Assembly: GCF_030656345.1 (NCBI RefSeq)
Contig: NZ_JAUSNR010000002.1
Location: 124,001 to 188,000 of the forward strand
Reading direction: 5' to 3'
From: Pseudotabrizicola sp.
Lineage (GTDB): Bacteria > Pseudomonadota > Alphaproteobacteria > Rhodobacterales > Rhodobacteraceae
DNA: 64,000 nucleotides
Shown: positions 39,528-49,399 of the stretch, piece after piece
How positions within the stretch are numbered: position 1 is the first letter of the stretch
How the letters are laid out: each line of letters starts with the position of its first letter
The notes under the pieces: model-generated
Told to the model about the DNA's origin: nothing
Database searches by the model: none
Seen by the model: only the letters and a program-made list of their open reading frames with translations
Position numbers and translations under genes: made by a program

Positions 39528-40096
39528 TTTCGAACCTCGCTGCGGTTTCTGAAATGAAGGACGCCAAGCACAACAACGCAGACCAGCACCAACAGCGCCC
39601 CACCTGCAATCCAGTTGCCAATCCGGTCCGTGACCGCACCGAACCACCAGCCGACAGCGACGCAGACAGCGGTCTTGGGCACACTCGCCAGTGTGTTCAG
39701 CGCCAGAAACCGCATCAGCGGCATCCGCACCATGCCCGCCGCCAGCAACACCGCAAAGCCCGCCGAATGCGTCAGCTTGCCCAACACCAGCAGCCGCCCG
39801 CCATTGCGCCGGAAGGCGCGCAGCGCGGTGGCCAGTCGCCGCCGCGTCACGCCAAACCGGGCCAGCCAGGGCAACGCCAGACCGGCGCGACCCTGCCGCC
39901 CGATCCAGTACATCAGCAGATCGCCCGCCAGATCGGCCAGAACCAGAACCGCGAACACCCGTTGCAACGGCACCAGCCCCGCCTTTGCCAGATAGCCCGA
40001 GGCGACAGAGATCACCGGCCCTTCCAGCAGCGCCAAGGGCGCAATGATCAGCAGCCCGTAATCGCGGATCAGCGCGCCGACATCGGCTTCGGTCAT
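39524..40096 (-). CDS. DedA-family membrane protein
   Basis: 190 residues with four or five hydrophobic segments. LEGPVISVASGYLAKAGLVP and ADLAGDLLMYWIGRQG are the DedA (SNARE-associated) domain. The later helix reads LGKLTHSAGFAVLLAAG, where many DedA proteins have an R-F-x-P-x-x-R stretch, so it is a divergent member. DedA relatives have been linked to moving lipids between membrane leaflets, which would suit its place between two glycosyltransferase genes. Four bases separate it from the GT21 gene. Confidence 0.8.
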   Translation of the reverse strand: MTEADVGALIRDYGLLIIAPLALLEGPVISVASGYLAKAGLVPLQRVFAVLVLADLAGDLLMYWIGRQGRAGLALPWLARFGVTRRRLATALRAFRRNGGRLLVLGKLTHSAGFAVLLAAGMVRMPLMRFLALNTLASVPKTAVCVAVGWWFGAVTDRIGNWIAGGALLVLVCVVVLGVLHFRNRSEVRK

Positions 40097-40100
40097 CGGC

Positions 40101-41225
40101 TCACTCGGCAGGCAGGGCGCTGGGCGCAGGCGACAGCGCCGTGCCCCGCCAGTCAAAGCCCCGGCGCAGGAATGTCGCCAGCCACAGCGGCAGCATCAGC
40201 AGATCGCGCAGCACCAGAATCGGCAGGGTGTGCAGCCCCAACGGCCAGCCCGCCCGCGCGGCGACACAGATTTCAGCCAGATACCAGACCGCTGCGTAAT
40301 ACACTCCGAACACCGGATCAGCCCCGGTCAGGTGCAGCGCGGCAAAGGTGGCGGCAATCGGCACCACCCCCCCGTTCAGCACCTCAAAGGCGAACAGGGT
40401 CGGAAAGGCATCGCGGCGCACCCGGCTCCAGCGCAGCTGGCGGTTCCAGACCTGCGCCAGCGTGCGCCGCCCGATTGGCTGGGCAAAGGGCAGGGGGGTC
40501 AGCGTTACCTCGCGTCCCATCGCCCGCGTGATCCGGGTGGCGGCGGCATCTTCCGCGAGGGTCTCGCCCAGGGCGCGCAGCCCACCGGCATGTTCCATCA
40601 GGGACTTGTTGAAAAACAGCGTCTTGCCCTGCGCAAAGCCGGGGCCGACACTGGCCGCCGCACATTGCAGCAACGCCTGATTGCTGTTGAGGAAAGCGCA
40701 TTCCAGCGCCCCGCCCATGTTCTGCGGGCGTATCCCCACCGGCGGCGACGACACCAGCCCGGTCGCCGGGCCCCAGCTCCCGACCACAGTTCCCAGATAA
40801 TCGGGCGGCAGCAGCAGATTGCTGTCGGTCATGCAGACCCAGTCGCCGGTCGCCGCGTTCCAGCCTTTCAGCACATTGTTCAGCTTGGGGTTCCCCGAAA
40901 TCCGGTCCAGCCCGATCAGCAGCCGCGCGGGCACATGCGGGTTGCGCGCAATCAGCCGGTTGACCAACCCGACCACCGGGTCATCGGCGGATTGGGCGCA
41001 AAAGATGATCTCATAGCGCGGATACTCCTGAGCAAAGGACGATTGCAGCGTTTCCTCATCAAACGCATCCAGCCCGCAGACCGGGCGCAGCAGCGTCACA
41101 AACGGCTGGCCAATCACCCCTGTTGCCGGTTTAGGGCGCTGCAAACGGTGCAGATACAGCCCCGCCGCGCCAAGATGCGCCAGCAGCAGCAGGCAGGCCA
41201 GCGCGGTCAATGCCAAGGCCATCAT
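40101..41225 (-). CDS. GT21 ceramide-glucosyltransferase-like glycolipid synthase (Agt/Pgt type)
   Basis: 374 residues: an N-terminal membrane anchor, a GT21 catalytic domain (about 40-270) and two or three C-terminal membrane segments. Motifs are VTLLRPVCGLDAFDEETL, FCAQSADDPV, WVCMTDSNLLLPPDYL and the (Q/R)xxRW motif as RQLRW. Rhizobial GT21 proteins make mono- and diglycosyl diacylglycerols under phosphate limitation, and the position directly after a PlcP-like gene (ATGA overlap) fits that role. A hopanoid-linked GT21 is the alternative, but no hopanoid genes are nearby. Confidence 0.82.
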   Translation of the reverse strand: MMALALTALACLLLLAHLGAAGLYLHRLQRPKPATGVIGQPFVTLLRPVCGLDAFDEETLQSSFAQEYPRYEIIFCAQSADDPVVGLVNRLIARNPHVPARLLIGLDRISGNPKLNNVLKGWNAATGDWVCMTDSNLLLPPDYLGTVVGSWGPATGLVSSPPVGIRPQNMGGALECAFLNSNQALLQCAAASVGPGFAQGKTLFFNKSLMEHAGGLRALGETLAEDAAATRITRAMGREVTLTPLPFAQPIGRRTLAQVWNRQLRWSRVRRDAFPTLFAFEVLNGGVVPIAATFAALHLTGADPVFGVYYAAVWYLAEICVAARAGWPLGLHTLPILVLRDLLMLPLWLATFLRRGFDWRGTALSPAPSALPAE

Positions 41226-42016
41226 GCCGCCCCCTCCAACCCTTGCGCGCCCGCATCCGCGCTGATCGCAGCGGCCACCGGGCGCCAGGACAACATGCGC
41301 AGGCTGCCGTCATGGTCTTCGGCAAGTGCTGTCATGCTGTCCAGCCAGTCGCCGCAATTGGCATAGATCAGCCCATGGTCTTCATGCAGCCCGGCAATGT
41401 GGAAATGCCCGCAGATCACGCCGTGCACCCCGCGCTGCCGGGCCATATCCACCAAGCGGCGTTCGTGCTGGCGGCCCCGGTACAACAGCGCGTTGACCCC
41501 GGCGAGCAATGCTTCGATCGTGCTGCGCGCCTCTGCCGTTGTGCCGCGCCGCAGGACAGACAGGCCCCGGTCCAGCCTGCGCAGAATGTGGTCGATCCGG
41601 CTGCCCAGACGGGTCATCACATGCGACCGCACCACCCGTGCATCCGCAATATCGCCGTGCAGCACCAGATACCGGCGCTGATCGCCCGCGTGGTAGATCA
41701 CCTGATCCACCGCCACCACCGCCAGTCGTTTCTGCCCGGGTGCAAGCATCGGGTCCGGGTCATGATTGCCGCGCAGATAGTGGATCACCGCCCCGGCCTT
41801 TTGCCGCTCCGCCAGATGGTCCACCACCTGCTGCGCCTCATCCGTCCAGTGCGGCAACAGCGGTTGCCACAGGTCAAGGATATCGCCGACCAGAAAATAG
41901 GTGCCCGCATGGTTGTGCTGCAGGAAAGACAGGATCAGGTCGGCCCGGCTGCCCAAGGCCCCAAGATGCAGGTCTGACAGGAACAAGGCTCTGTGTTGCC
42001 GGACTGATCTGATCAT
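41222..42016 (-). CDS. PlcP-like metallophosphoesterase (phospholipid C-hydrolase candidate)
   Basis: 264 residues, calcineurin-like two-metal site: LFLSDLHLG, VGDILDLW, LRGNHDPD, VLHGDI and GVICGHFH. The pattern also fits UDP-2,3-diacylglucosamine hydrolases (LpxH), but the late IYANCGDWLDSMTALAED region resembles PlcP, the enzyme that cleaves phospholipid head groups during phosphate starvation. It is followed by a GT21 gene, the known plcP-agt pairing. ATG 42016 has AAAGGCA ahead; a longer form from 42067 is unlikely. First gene of its operon. Confidence 0.78.
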   Translation of the reverse strand: MIRSVRQHRALFLSDLHLGALGSRADLILSFLQHNHAGTYFLVGDILDLWQPLLPHWTDEAQQVVDHLAERQKAGAVIHYLRGNHDPDPMLAPGQKRLAVVAVDQVIYHAGDQRRYLVLHGDIADARVVRSHVMTRLGSRIDHILRRLDRGLSVLRRGTTAEARSTIEALLAGVNALLYRGRQHERRLVDMARQRGVHGVICGHFHIAGLHEDHGLIYANCGDWLDSMTALAEDHDGSLRMLSWRPVAAAISADAGAQGLEGAA

Positions 42017-42125
42017 TGCCTTTGCTCCGCCACACCCTTTGCCCCGATCTTTCGCGCAAAAGCGCAACGGCAGTGTGAAGGATTTGCTGCATTGCAGCGA
42101 CAGTTGCGGCAGGTGGCGGGATAAT

Positions 42126-42146
42126 CCGCACCCTATGCGGGTGCGG
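42126..42146 (-). terminator. Hairpin downstream of hutF
   Basis: CCGCACCC and GGGTGCGG form a perfect 8-bp stem with a 5-base loop, two bases after the hutF stop on the minus strand. Only ATTATC follows, so the T-run is poor. It separates hutF from the plcP-like operon. Confidence 0.55.
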
Positions 42147-42148
42147 GG

Positions 42149-43480
42149 TCAGACCAAGGCGCGGCAGGCAACGGCGGCGGCCTGCACGATGCGGTCGCGC
42201 GCGATGTGCCGCCCACCCCGCACCAGATGCCGCCCGGTGGCCCAGACATCCGCAACCACCAGATCCCGCCCGAAAATCCAGCGGTCGAGCAGCCGGTCAT
42301 CGGCCATATCCAGCCCCATCGGGTCATCCAGCGCCACCAGATCGGCCGGCGCACCGGGGCAAAGCTGCGGCACGGGGGCCCCAAGCGCCTGCGCGCCCCC
42401 CATCGCCGCGCCGTGAAACAGCCGCGCGCCGGTAGAGCCTGTGTCTGCACAGACATTGCGGGCACGGGTGTTCAGGCGCTGCGAATATTCCAGCATCCGC
42501 GCCTCACCCGCCGCCGTGATCTGCACATTGCTGTCGGTGCCAAACCCGAACCGCCCGCCCGCTGCAAGGAACGCCTCTGCCGGGAAAATCCCATCGCCCA
42601 GATTGGCCTCGGTGATCGGGCACAGGCCCACAACGGCCCCTGTATCGGCAATGCCCTGCACCTCAGCGGGCGTCAGGTGGGTGGCGTGGATCAGGCACCA
42701 GTCCGCACCAACGGGCGCATGGGAAAGCAGATACTCCACCGGGCGCTGACCGCAAAACCCAAGGCAATCCTCCACCTCCTGCACCTGTTCGGCAATGTGG
42801 ATGTGAAAGGGCCGCCCCGGAAACGCCTGCGCCAACCCGGTGATCTGCGCCACAGTCGCGGCACGCAGCGAATGCGGCGCAAGGCCCACGCGGTCCTGCG
42901 GGCGGGCCATCGCATCGCAGGCCTGCACCAGACGGGCAAACCCATCACCATCATGTAAAAACCGCCGCTGGCCGTCGCCCGCAGGTTTGGGCCCAAACCC
43001 GCCATGGGTATAAAACACCGGCAGATGCGTCAGGCTGATGCCGGTCTCCTCCGCTGCGGCAGAGATCCGCGCCGACATTTCCGCGGGGTTGTCATAGACC
43101 GCCCCATCCGGCGCGTGGTGCAGATAATGGAACTCGCCCACCCGGGTAAACCCCGCCTCCAGCATCTCGACATAGGCCAGCGCCGCAATTGCCTGCATCG
43201 CCTCTGGCGTCAGTTGCAGGGCAAAGCGGTACATCATCTCACGCCATGTCCAGAAACTGTCCCGGCTGGGCCCGCGCTGTTCGGTCAGCCCGGAAAAGCC
43301 GCGCTGAAAAGCGTGGCTGTGCAGGTTGGGCAGGCCCGGAATCAGGATATCCGCGCGGTGGTCGCCGGGCTGCGGCAGCGCATCCGGGGCAACGCTGGCG
43401 ATCTGGCCCGCTGCAAAGGTCAGCCGCACATTGCGTGCCCAGCCATCGGGCAAAAGGGCGGTCCGGGCGTGAAGGGTCAT
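42149..43480 (-). CDS. hutF: Formimidoylglutamate deiminase
   Basis: 443 residues, amidohydrolase superfamily. It converts N-formimidoyl-glutamate to N-formyl-glutamate and ammonia, the fourth step of the five-step histidine pathway. The HxH metal motif is in NLHSHAFQRG, and the later FGTDSNVQIT supplies the Asp. The ATG at 43480 has AAAGGA upstream; six further in-frame codons to 43498 lack support. It is divergent from hutIHGUD, which supplies the other steps. Confidence 0.93.
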   Translation of the reverse strand: MTLHARTALLPDGWARNVRLTFAAGQIASVAPDALPQPGDHRADILIPGLPNLHSHAFQRGFSGLTEQRGPSRDSFWTWREMMYRFALQLTPEAMQAIAALAYVEMLEAGFTRVGEFHYLHHAPDGAVYDNPAEMSARISAAAEETGISLTHLPVFYTHGGFGPKPAGDGQRRFLHDGDGFARLVQACDAMARPQDRVGLAPHSLRAATVAQITGLAQAFPGRPFHIHIAEQVQEVEDCLGFCGQRPVEYLLSHAPVGADWCLIHATHLTPAEVQGIADTGAVVGLCPITEANLGDGIFPAEAFLAAGGRFGFGTDSNVQITAAGEARMLEYSQRLNTRARNVCADTGSTGARLFHGAAMGGAQALGAPVPQLCPGAPADLVALDDPMGLDMADDRLLDRWIFGRDLVVADVWATGRHLVRGGRHIARDRIVQAAAVACRALV

Positions 43481-43522
43481 GGCGTCGTCCTTTGCCAAAG
43501 GGGCTATGCAGGCGGTTCATTA

Positions 43523-43536
43523 TATGTATATACTTA
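43523..43536. promoter_or_regulatory. HutC-type operator over the hutF and hutI promoters
   Basis: TATGTATATACTTA is a palindrome with one mismatch, with GTATATAC (43526-43533) at its core, matching the GT-N-TA-N-AC core of HutC-subfamily GntR operators. TATACT (43529-43534) is a good -10 for hutI, and TATAAT on the minus strand (43519-43524) a perfect -10 for hutF, so one bound repressor would cover both promoters. Confidence 0.55.
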
Positions 43537-43584
43537 ATCGGAACCCAAAGGAAGCAGATTCCTTTGCCGCAAAAGGGGGCCGCC

Positions 43585-44787
43585 ATGCCAGCCACGCTTT
43601 GGACCAACGCCCGGGTGGTCACCGCCGACGGCAGCATCGACCGCGCCCCGCAGCCCGGCGCGCTGGAGGTGCTGACGCAAGACCGGCGGATCGTGGCCGT
43701 CGGGCCGGGGCTGGCGCGTGCGGGCCACACCATCGTTGACTGCGGCGGCCGCCTGCTCACGCCCGCGCCCGTGGATTGCCACACACATATCGTCTTCGGC
43801 GGTGACCGCGCGGTTGAGTTCGAGATGCGGCTGGACGGCGTGCCCTATACCCAGATCGCGGCAGAGGGCGGCGGGATCAAAGCCAGCATGCGCGCCACGC
43901 GGGCGATGAGCGTCGACGCACTGGTCGCGGCCAGCCTGCCAAGGCTGGATCACCTGCTGGCCGAAGGCACCTGCACGGTCGAGATCAAATCCGGCTACGG
44001 CCTGTCGGTCGCGGCGGAACTGACCATGCTGCGCGCCGCCCGCGCACTGGCGCAGGCGCGCAGGGTCAGGGTCTGCACCACCTGGCTGGCCGCCCACGCC
44101 CTGCCCCCCGAATACGAAGGCCGTCCTGACGCCTATATTGCCGAGGTCGCAATCGCGGGTTTGCAGGCCGCCCATGCCGAAGGTCTGGTCGATGCGGTCG
44201 ACAGTTTCTGTGAAGGCATCGCCTTTACCCCCGCCCAACTCGCGCCGCTGTATGACCGCGCGAAGGCGCTTGGCCTGCCGGTAAAGATCCATTCTGAACA
44301 GCTGTCGCATCTGGGCGGCACCGCCTTTGCCTGCGCCTACGGTGCCCTGTCGGCAGATCATCTGGAGCATGCCACCGCGGCGGACGCGCAGGCGATGGCG
44401 GCATCTGGCACCGTGGCGGTGCTGCTGCCGGGTGCGTTCTATGCCCTGCGCGAAACCGTGCTGCCCCCGGTTGCGGCCTTTCGCGCGGCGGGCGTGCCGA
44501 TGGCACTGGCCACCGATTGCAACCCCGGCACCTCACCGCTGACTTCGATTTTGCTGACGATGAACATGGGGGCCACGCTGTTCCGGATGACGGTGGCCGA
44601 ATGCCTGTTGGGCATAACGGCGCATGCGGCGCGGGCCTTGGGCTTGCAGGATGTCACCGGGCGCATCGCCCCCGGCCTCGCCGCAGACATGGCGCTGTGG
44701 GATGTCGAGACCCCGGCGCAACTGGTGGCGCGGATCGGGTTCAACCCCCTCCACGCCCGGATTTATCAAGGAGAACTGGTCGCATGA
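43585..44787 (+). CDS. hutI: Imidazolonepropionase
   Basis: 400 residues, amidohydrolase superfamily; opens 4-imidazolone-5-propionate to N-formimidoyl-glutamate. HxH is in [27 protein letters not shown] and [13 protein letters not shown] are hallmark motifs. AAAGGGGG precedes the ATG. The stop overlaps the hutH start (ATGA). Confidence 0.95.
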   Translation: MPATLWTNARVVTADGSIDRAPQPGALEVLTQDRRIVAVGPGLARAGHTIVDCGGRLLTPAPVDCHTHIVFGGDRAVEFEMRLDGVPYTQIAAEGGGIKASMRATRAMSVDALVAASLPRLDHLLAEGTCTVEIKSGYGLSVAAELTMLRAARALAQARRVRVCTTWLAAHALPPEYEGRPDAYIAEVAIAGLQAAHAEGLVDAVDSFCEGIAFTPAQLAPLYDRAKALGLPVKIHSEQLSHLGGTAFACAYGALSADHLEHATAADAQAMAASGTVAVLLPGAFYALRETVLPPVAAFRAAGVPMALATDCNPGTSPLTSILLTMNMGATLFRMTVAECLLGITAHAARALGLQDVTGRIAPGLAADMALWDVETPAQLVARIGFNPLHARIYQGELVA

Positions 44788-46316
44788 CCCACATGATCCT
44801 GACCCCCGGTGCCGTGCCGCTGGCCACGCTGCGTGATCTGTACTGGCAGGGCGGCACCCCCAGCCTGACCCCCGATTGCGCCCCTGCGGTGGCAAAGGCC
44901 GCAGCGCGGATCGCCGAGGTCGCGGCGGGCGATGCCGCCGTTTACGGCGTAAACACCGGCTTTGGCAAACTCGCCTCGATCCGCATCGCGGCAGGCGATG
45001 TGGCGCAGCTTCAACGCAACCTGATCCTGTCACATTGCTGCGGCGTCGGCGCACCGCTCGACCCAGCCGTGGTGCGCATGATCCTGACGCTGAAGCTCTT
45101 GTCACTCGGGCGCGGTGCATCCGGCACGCGTCCAGAGGTGGTGGCGCTGCTCGAATCCATGCTCGCCCATAACATCCTGCCGGTCATCCCCGAAAAAGGC
45201 TCGGTCGGTGCCTCGGGCGATCTGGCCCCGCTGGCCCACATGGCAGCGGTGATGATCGGCGAGGGTGAGGCGTATTACGCAGGCGACCGCCTGCCGGGCG
45301 GCGAAGCGCTGCGCCGTGCGGGCCTGACCCCTGTGGTGCTGGCCGCCAAAGAGGGGCTGGCGCTGATCAACGGCACGCAGGTCTCCACCGCCTTGGCCCT
45401 TGCGGGCCTGTTCCGGGCCGAACGTGCGCTCAGGGCCGCCATCGTCACCGGGGCACTGTCCACCGATGCGGCCATGGGCTCAACCGCCCCCTTCGCGGCA
45501 GAGATCCACTCCTTGCGCGGCCATCAGGGCCAGATCGACGTGGCAGCCGCCTTGCGCGCCCTGCTGTCCGGCAGCCAGATCCGCGACAGCCATGTCGAGG
45601 GGGACGAGCGGGTGCAGGACCCCTATTGCATCCGCTGCCACCCGCAGGTGGCCGGGGCGGCGCTGGATATTCTGCGCGGCGTCGCGCGCACGCTGGAGAT
45701 CGAGGCGAATGCCGCCACCGACAACCCGCTTGTGTTGTCGGATGGATCGGTGGTGTCGGGCGGCAATTTCCACGCCGAACCCGTGGCCTTTGCCGCCGAT
45801 ATCGTGGCCCTTGCCGTGGCCGAAATCGGTGCCATCGCACAGCGCCGCATCGCCCTGCTGGTCGACCCGGCGCTGAACTTTGGCCTGCCCGGGTTTCTCA
45901 CCCCCAAACCGGGGCTGAACTCGGGCCTGATGATCGCCGAAGTCACCTCCGCCGCGTTGATGAGCGAAAACAAGATGCTGGCGCATCCGGCCTCGGTCGA
46001 CAGCACCCCCACCTCGGCCAACCAAGAGGATCATGTTTCCATGGCCTGCCACGGCGCGCGCCGCCTGCTGGCAATGACGCAGAACCTGTTCTGGATCATC
46101 GGGGTCGAGGCGATGGTGGCGGCGCAAGGCGTGGATCTGCGCGGGCCGCTGGCAACCTCCCCGGCCTTGCGAAGGGCCCTTACGGCAATCCGCGCGCAGA
46201 TCCCGGTGCTGGAGGCCGACCGCTTCATGGGCGCGGATATGGAGGCGGCAGGCGAGCTGGTGGAATCCGGCGCGCTGGAGGCGGCAGGGGCAGATCTGCT
46301 GCCATGGGTGGCATGA
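44784..46316 (+). CDS. hutH: Histidine ammonia-lyase
   Basis: 510 residues; removes ammonia from histidine to give urocanate. The self-forming MIO cofactor triad Ala-Ser-Gly is in [25 protein letters not shown] carries the catalytic Tyr. AAGGAG lies ahead of the ATG at 44784; a second Met three codons later is possible. The stop overlaps the hutG start. Confidence 0.96.
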   Translation: MTHMILTPGAVPLATLRDLYWQGGTPSLTPDCAPAVAKAAARIAEVAAGDAAVYGVNTGFGKLASIRIAAGDVAQLQRNLILSHCCGVGAPLDPAVVRMILTLKLLSLGRGASGTRPEVVALLESMLAHNILPVIPEKGSVGASGDLAPLAHMAAVMIGEGEAYYAGDRLPGGEALRRAGLTPVVLAAKEGLALINGTQVSTALALAGLFRAERALRAAIVTGALSTDAAMGSTAPFAAEIHSLRGHQGQIDVAAALRALLSGSQIRDSHVEGDERVQDPYCIRCHPQVAGAALDILRGVARTLEIEANAATDNPLVLSDGSVVSGGNFHAEPVAFAADIVALAVAEIGAIAQRRIALLVDPALNFGLPGFLTPKPGLNSGLMIAEVTSAALMSENKMLAHPASVDSTPTSANQEDHVSMACHGARRLLAMTQNLFWIIGVEAMVAAQGVDLRGPLATSPALRRALTAIRAQIPVLEADRFMGADMEAAGELVESGALEAAGADLLPWVA

Positions 46317-47107
46317 TGCAACCCGTTCAGGTTCACCCCGGCGACGGGCCGGTCATCCTCGCTTTCCCCCATGTCGGCACCGAAGTCCCGCCGCAGGTGG
46401 CCTCCCGCCTGAACGCCGAAGGCCAGCGCTTGCGCGACACCGACTGGCACATCCATGACCTCTACGCCGGGCTGATCCCCGGTCTGACCACCGTGACCGC
46501 CACCCAGTCGCGCTATGTCATCGACCTGAACCGCGACCCCAGTGGCACCAGCCTCTACCCCGGCCAGACCACCACCGGGCTGATTCCGGACACCACCTTT
46601 GACAATGTGCCGATCTGGACCCAACCGCCGGAAGCGGCAGATGTGGCCCATTGGCTGGAACACGTCCACCAGCCCTACCACACCGCCCTTGCTGCCGAAA
46701 TCGCCCGCGTGCGGGCGCGTTATGGCGTGGCGGTGCTCTATGACTGCCACTCGATCCGCTCACAGATCCCATGGCTGTTCCCCGGCACCCTGCCCGACCT
46801 GAACATCGGCACCAACAACGGCACCACCTGCGCGCCCGCACTGGAACAGGCGGTCACGCAAATTGCCGCCGCCTCGGGCCACACCTGGGTGCTGAATGGC
46901 CGCTTCAAGGGCGGCTGGACCACCCGCCACTATGGCCGCCCCGAAACCGGCGTGCATGCCATCCAGATGGAGCTGTCGCAGATCAGCCATCTTGCCACCG
47001 AAGACCCGCCCTTCGCGCTGGACCCCGACCGCGCCGCCCATCTGCGCCAGACCCTCACCCAAATCCTCGCCACGCTGGCCGATCTGGCCCCGCACCTTCG
47101 CCCTTGA
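46313..47107 (+). CDS. hutG: N-formylglutamate deformylase
   Basis: 264 residues; hydrolyses N-formyl-glutamate to glutamate and formate, the last step. [25 protein letters not shown] and [17 protein letters not shown] are the motifs of the N-formylglutamate amidohydrolase family. This, together with hutF, shows the five-step rather than the direct formamide route. Start ATG 46313 or 46316. Confidence 0.94.
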   Translation: MMQPVQVHPGDGPVILAFPHVGTEVPPQVASRLNAEGQRLRDTDWHIHDLYAGLIPGLTTVTATQSRYVIDLNRDPSGTSLYPGQTTTGLIPDTTFDNVPIWTQPPEAADVAHWLEHVHQPYHTALAAEIARVRARYGVAVLYDCHSIRSQIPWLFPGTLPDLNIGTNNGTTCAPALEQAVTQIAAASGHTWVLNGRFKGGWTTRHYGRPETGVHAIQMELSQISHLATEDPPFALDPDRAAHLRQTLTQILATLADLAPHLRP

Positions 47108-47120
47108 CCAAGAGGCCCCC

Positions 47121-48806
47121 ATGACCCGCCACAACACCCGCGACATCTACCCCGCCACCGGCACCGAGATCACCTGCAAAAGCTGGCTGACCGAAGCCGC
47201 CCTGCGCATGCTGATGAACAACCTGCACCCCGACGTGGCCGAAAACCCGCATGAACTGGTGGTCTACGGCGGCATCGGCCGCGCCGCCCGCACATGGGAG
47301 GATTTCGACCGCATCTGCGCCGCCCTGCGCGATCTGGAGGGCGACGAAACCCTTCTGGTCCAATCCGGCAAGCCGGTCGGCATCTTCCGCACCCATGCCG
47401 ATGCGCCGCGCGTGCTGATCGCCAATTCCAACCTCGTGCCACACTGGGCCACATGGGCGCATTTCCACGAGTTGGACCGCAAGGGCCTGATGATGTACGG
47501 CCAGATGACCGCCGGGTCATGGATCTACATCGGCACCCAGGGCATTGTGCAGGGCACGTATGAGACCTTCGCCGAAGCCGGTCGCCAGCATTACGATGGC
47601 AACCTGAAAGGCCGTTGGATACTCACCGCTGGCCTTGGCGGCATGGGGGGCGCGCAGCCCTTGGCGGCGGTGATGGCGGGGGCCTGCTGCCTTGCCGTGG
47701 AATGCGACGAGACCCGCGCCGACTTCCGCATCCGCACCCGCTATTGCGACGCCAAAGCGCACTCGCTCGACGAAGCCCTCGCGCTGATTGATCAGTGGAC
47801 CAAGGCGGGCGAGGCGAAATCGGTCGCGCTGATCGGCAATGCCGCCGATGTCTTCCCGGAAATCTATCGCCGGATGCAGGCCGGTGAGCCGATGCCAAAC
47901 GGCCGTCCCGATATCGTCACCGACCAGACCAGCGCGCATGATCCGCTCAACGGCTATCTGCCAAGCGGCTGGACCGTGGCCGAGTGGCAGTCCCGGCGCG
48001 AAACCGACCCCGCAGCGGTGGAAAAGGCCGCCCGCGCCTCGATGCGCGACCATGTGGCGGCGATGGTCGGCTTCTGGAATGCAGGCGTGCCAACGCTGGA
48101 TTACGGCAACAACATCCGGCAGGTGGCGAAAGAGGAAGGTCTGGAAAATGCCTTCGCCTTTCCCGGTTTCGTCCCCGCCTATATCCGCCCGCTGTTCTGC
48201 CGCGGCATCGGCCCGTTCCGCTGGGTGGCGCTGTCGGGCGACCCCGAGGATATCTACAAGACCGACGCCGCGATGAAAAAGCTGTTCCCCGACAACGCCC
48301 ACCTGCATCGCTGGCTTGACATGGCGGCAGACCGGATCGCGTTTCAGGGCCTGCCCGCGCGGATCTGCTGGATCGGCCTTGGCGACCGCCACCGCGCCGG
48401 GCTGATGCTGAACGACATGGTGCGGTCGGGTGAGCTGAAAGCTCCGATCGTGATAGGGCGCGACCATCTGGACTCCGGCTCCGTCGCCTCACCAAACCGT
48501 GAAACCGAAGCCATGAAGGACGGGTCGGATGCCGTATCCGACTGGCCCCTCCTGAACGCCATGCTCAATGTGGCGGGCGGGGCCACATGGGTGTCACTGC
48601 ACCATGGCGGCGGCGTCGGCATGGGCTTCAGCCAGCACGCGGGCGTGGTGATTGTGGCCGACGGCACGGATGAGGCCGCCAAACGGCTGGAACGCGTGCT
48701 CTGGAACGACCCCGCCACCGGCGTGATGCGCCATGCCGATGCGGGCTATGACATCGCGCGCGACTCTGCGGCCGAGCATGGATTGCGCCTGCCGGGCATC
48801 CTGTGA
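47121..48806 (+). CDS. hutU: Urocanate hydratase
   Basis: 561 residues; converts urocanate to imidazolonepropionate using tightly bound NAD+. [35 protein letters not shown] (NAD site) and [19 protein letters not shown] with the active-site Cys are clear. Only 13 bases separate it from hutG. Its stop overlaps the GTG of hutD. Confidence 0.96.
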   Translation: MTRHNTRDIYPATGTEITCKSWLTEAALRMLMNNLHPDVAENPHELVVYGGIGRAARTWEDFDRICAALRDLEGDETLLVQSGKPVGIFRTHADAPRVLIANSNLVPHWATWAHFHELDRKGLMMYGQMTAGSWIYIGTQGIVQGTYETFAEAGRQHYDGNLKGRWILTAGLGGMGGAQPLAAVMAGACCLAVECDETRADFRIRTRYCDAKAHSLDEALALIDQWTKAGEAKSVALIGNAADVFPEIYRRMQAGEPMPNGRPDIVTDQTSAHDPLNGYLPSGWTVAEWQSRRETDPAAVEKAARASMRDHVAAMVGFWNAGVPTLDYGNNIRQVAKEEGLENAFAFPGFVPAYIRPLFCRGIGPFRWVALSGDPEDIYKTDAAMKKLFPDNAHLHRWLDMAADRIAFQGLPARICWIGLGDRHRAGLMLNDMVRSGELKAPIVIGRDHLDSGSVASPNRETEAMKDGSDAVSDWPLLNAMLNVAGGATWVSLHHGGGVGMGFSQHAGVVIVADGTDEAAKRLERVLWNDPATGVMRHADAGYDIARDSAAEHGLRLPGIL

Positions 48807-49324
48807 AAGGCCTCTACCCCGCCGCCGCCCGAACTTTCCGCCCGTGGAAGAACGGCGGCGGCGAGACGGCTGAAATCCTGTGCTGGCCCGAAGGGGCCGG
48901 CATCGACGATTTCACCCTGCGGCTCAGCACGGCGCGGGTCGATGCCTCCGGCCCGTTTTCCACCTTTCCCGGCGTGGACCGGGTGCTGACGGTGATCGAG
49001 GGCGGTTCAATGGTGCTGACCATCGACGGCACAGATCACCCCCTCGCCCCCGGCAGCGCGCCCTTTGCCTTTCCCGGCGACGCGCCTTGCACGGCACGGC
49101 TGAATGGCCCGCCGCTCCTTGATTTCAACGTGATGACCCGCCGCCCCTTGCAGGCACGCGTGACCACAGGCCCGCTGGCCCCGGATGCCCGCTTTGCCCT
49201 GCTGCTGGCCCCCGGTGCCGGTCTGGCGCGGCTGGATCTGCTGGATCTGGATCATGCAGACCCAAACCTTGTGGCGGCGCTGACCGGCACACCTGCCATC
49301 GCGATTCATCTGCCGCGCGCCTGA
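48803..49324 (+). CDS. hutD: HutD-family cupin protein
   Basis: 173 residues starting at a GTG in a GTGA overlap with hut[19 protein letters not shown] is the HutD family signature, and the protein is a bicupin-like barrel. HutD is a conserved but non-catalytic member of hut operons, thought to keep hut expression in bounds. Last gene of hutIHGUD. Confidence 0.9.
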   Translation: MKGLYPAAARTFRPWKNGGGETAEILCWPEGAGIDDFTLRLSTARVDASGPFSTFPGVDRVLTVIEGGSMVLTIDGTDHPLAPGSAPFAFPGDAPCTARLNGPPLLDFNVMTRRPLQARVTTGPLAPDARFALLLAPGAGLARLDLLDLDHADPNLVAALTGTPAIAIHLPRA

Positions 49325-49342
49325 CCCTGACGGGAGCAGTGA

Positions 49343-49392
49343 GTATTTTTATCAAGATGAAGCGGCAAGATCCTTCATCTTGATGAAAATAC
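49343..49392. terminator. Bidirectional terminator between hutD and hutC
   Basis: Arms 49343-49362 and 49373-49392 pair over 20 bases with only one wobble position around a 10-base loop. The outer ends are T-rich on both strands (GTATTTTT and AAAATAC), so it can stop transcripts arriving from hutD and from hutC. Confidence 0.78.
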
Positions 49393-49399
49393 GCGACTC

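Noticed and set aside
40101..41225. Hopanoid glycosyltransferase (HpnI) for the GT21 gene
   Set aside because: No hopanoid genes nearby, while the adjacent PlcP-like gene points to glycolipid synthesis; not fully excluded.
41222..42016. LpxH (lipid A synthesis) for the metallophosphoesterase
   Set aside because: The folds are alike, but the operon partners and the C-terminal N-C-G-D-W region favour PlcP; only a family tree would settle it.
42090..42107. CTGTCGC-TGCA-ATGCAGC (minus strand) as a Pho box before the plcP-like gene
   Set aside because: The first unit matches five of seven positions but the second only two, so it is not better than chance.
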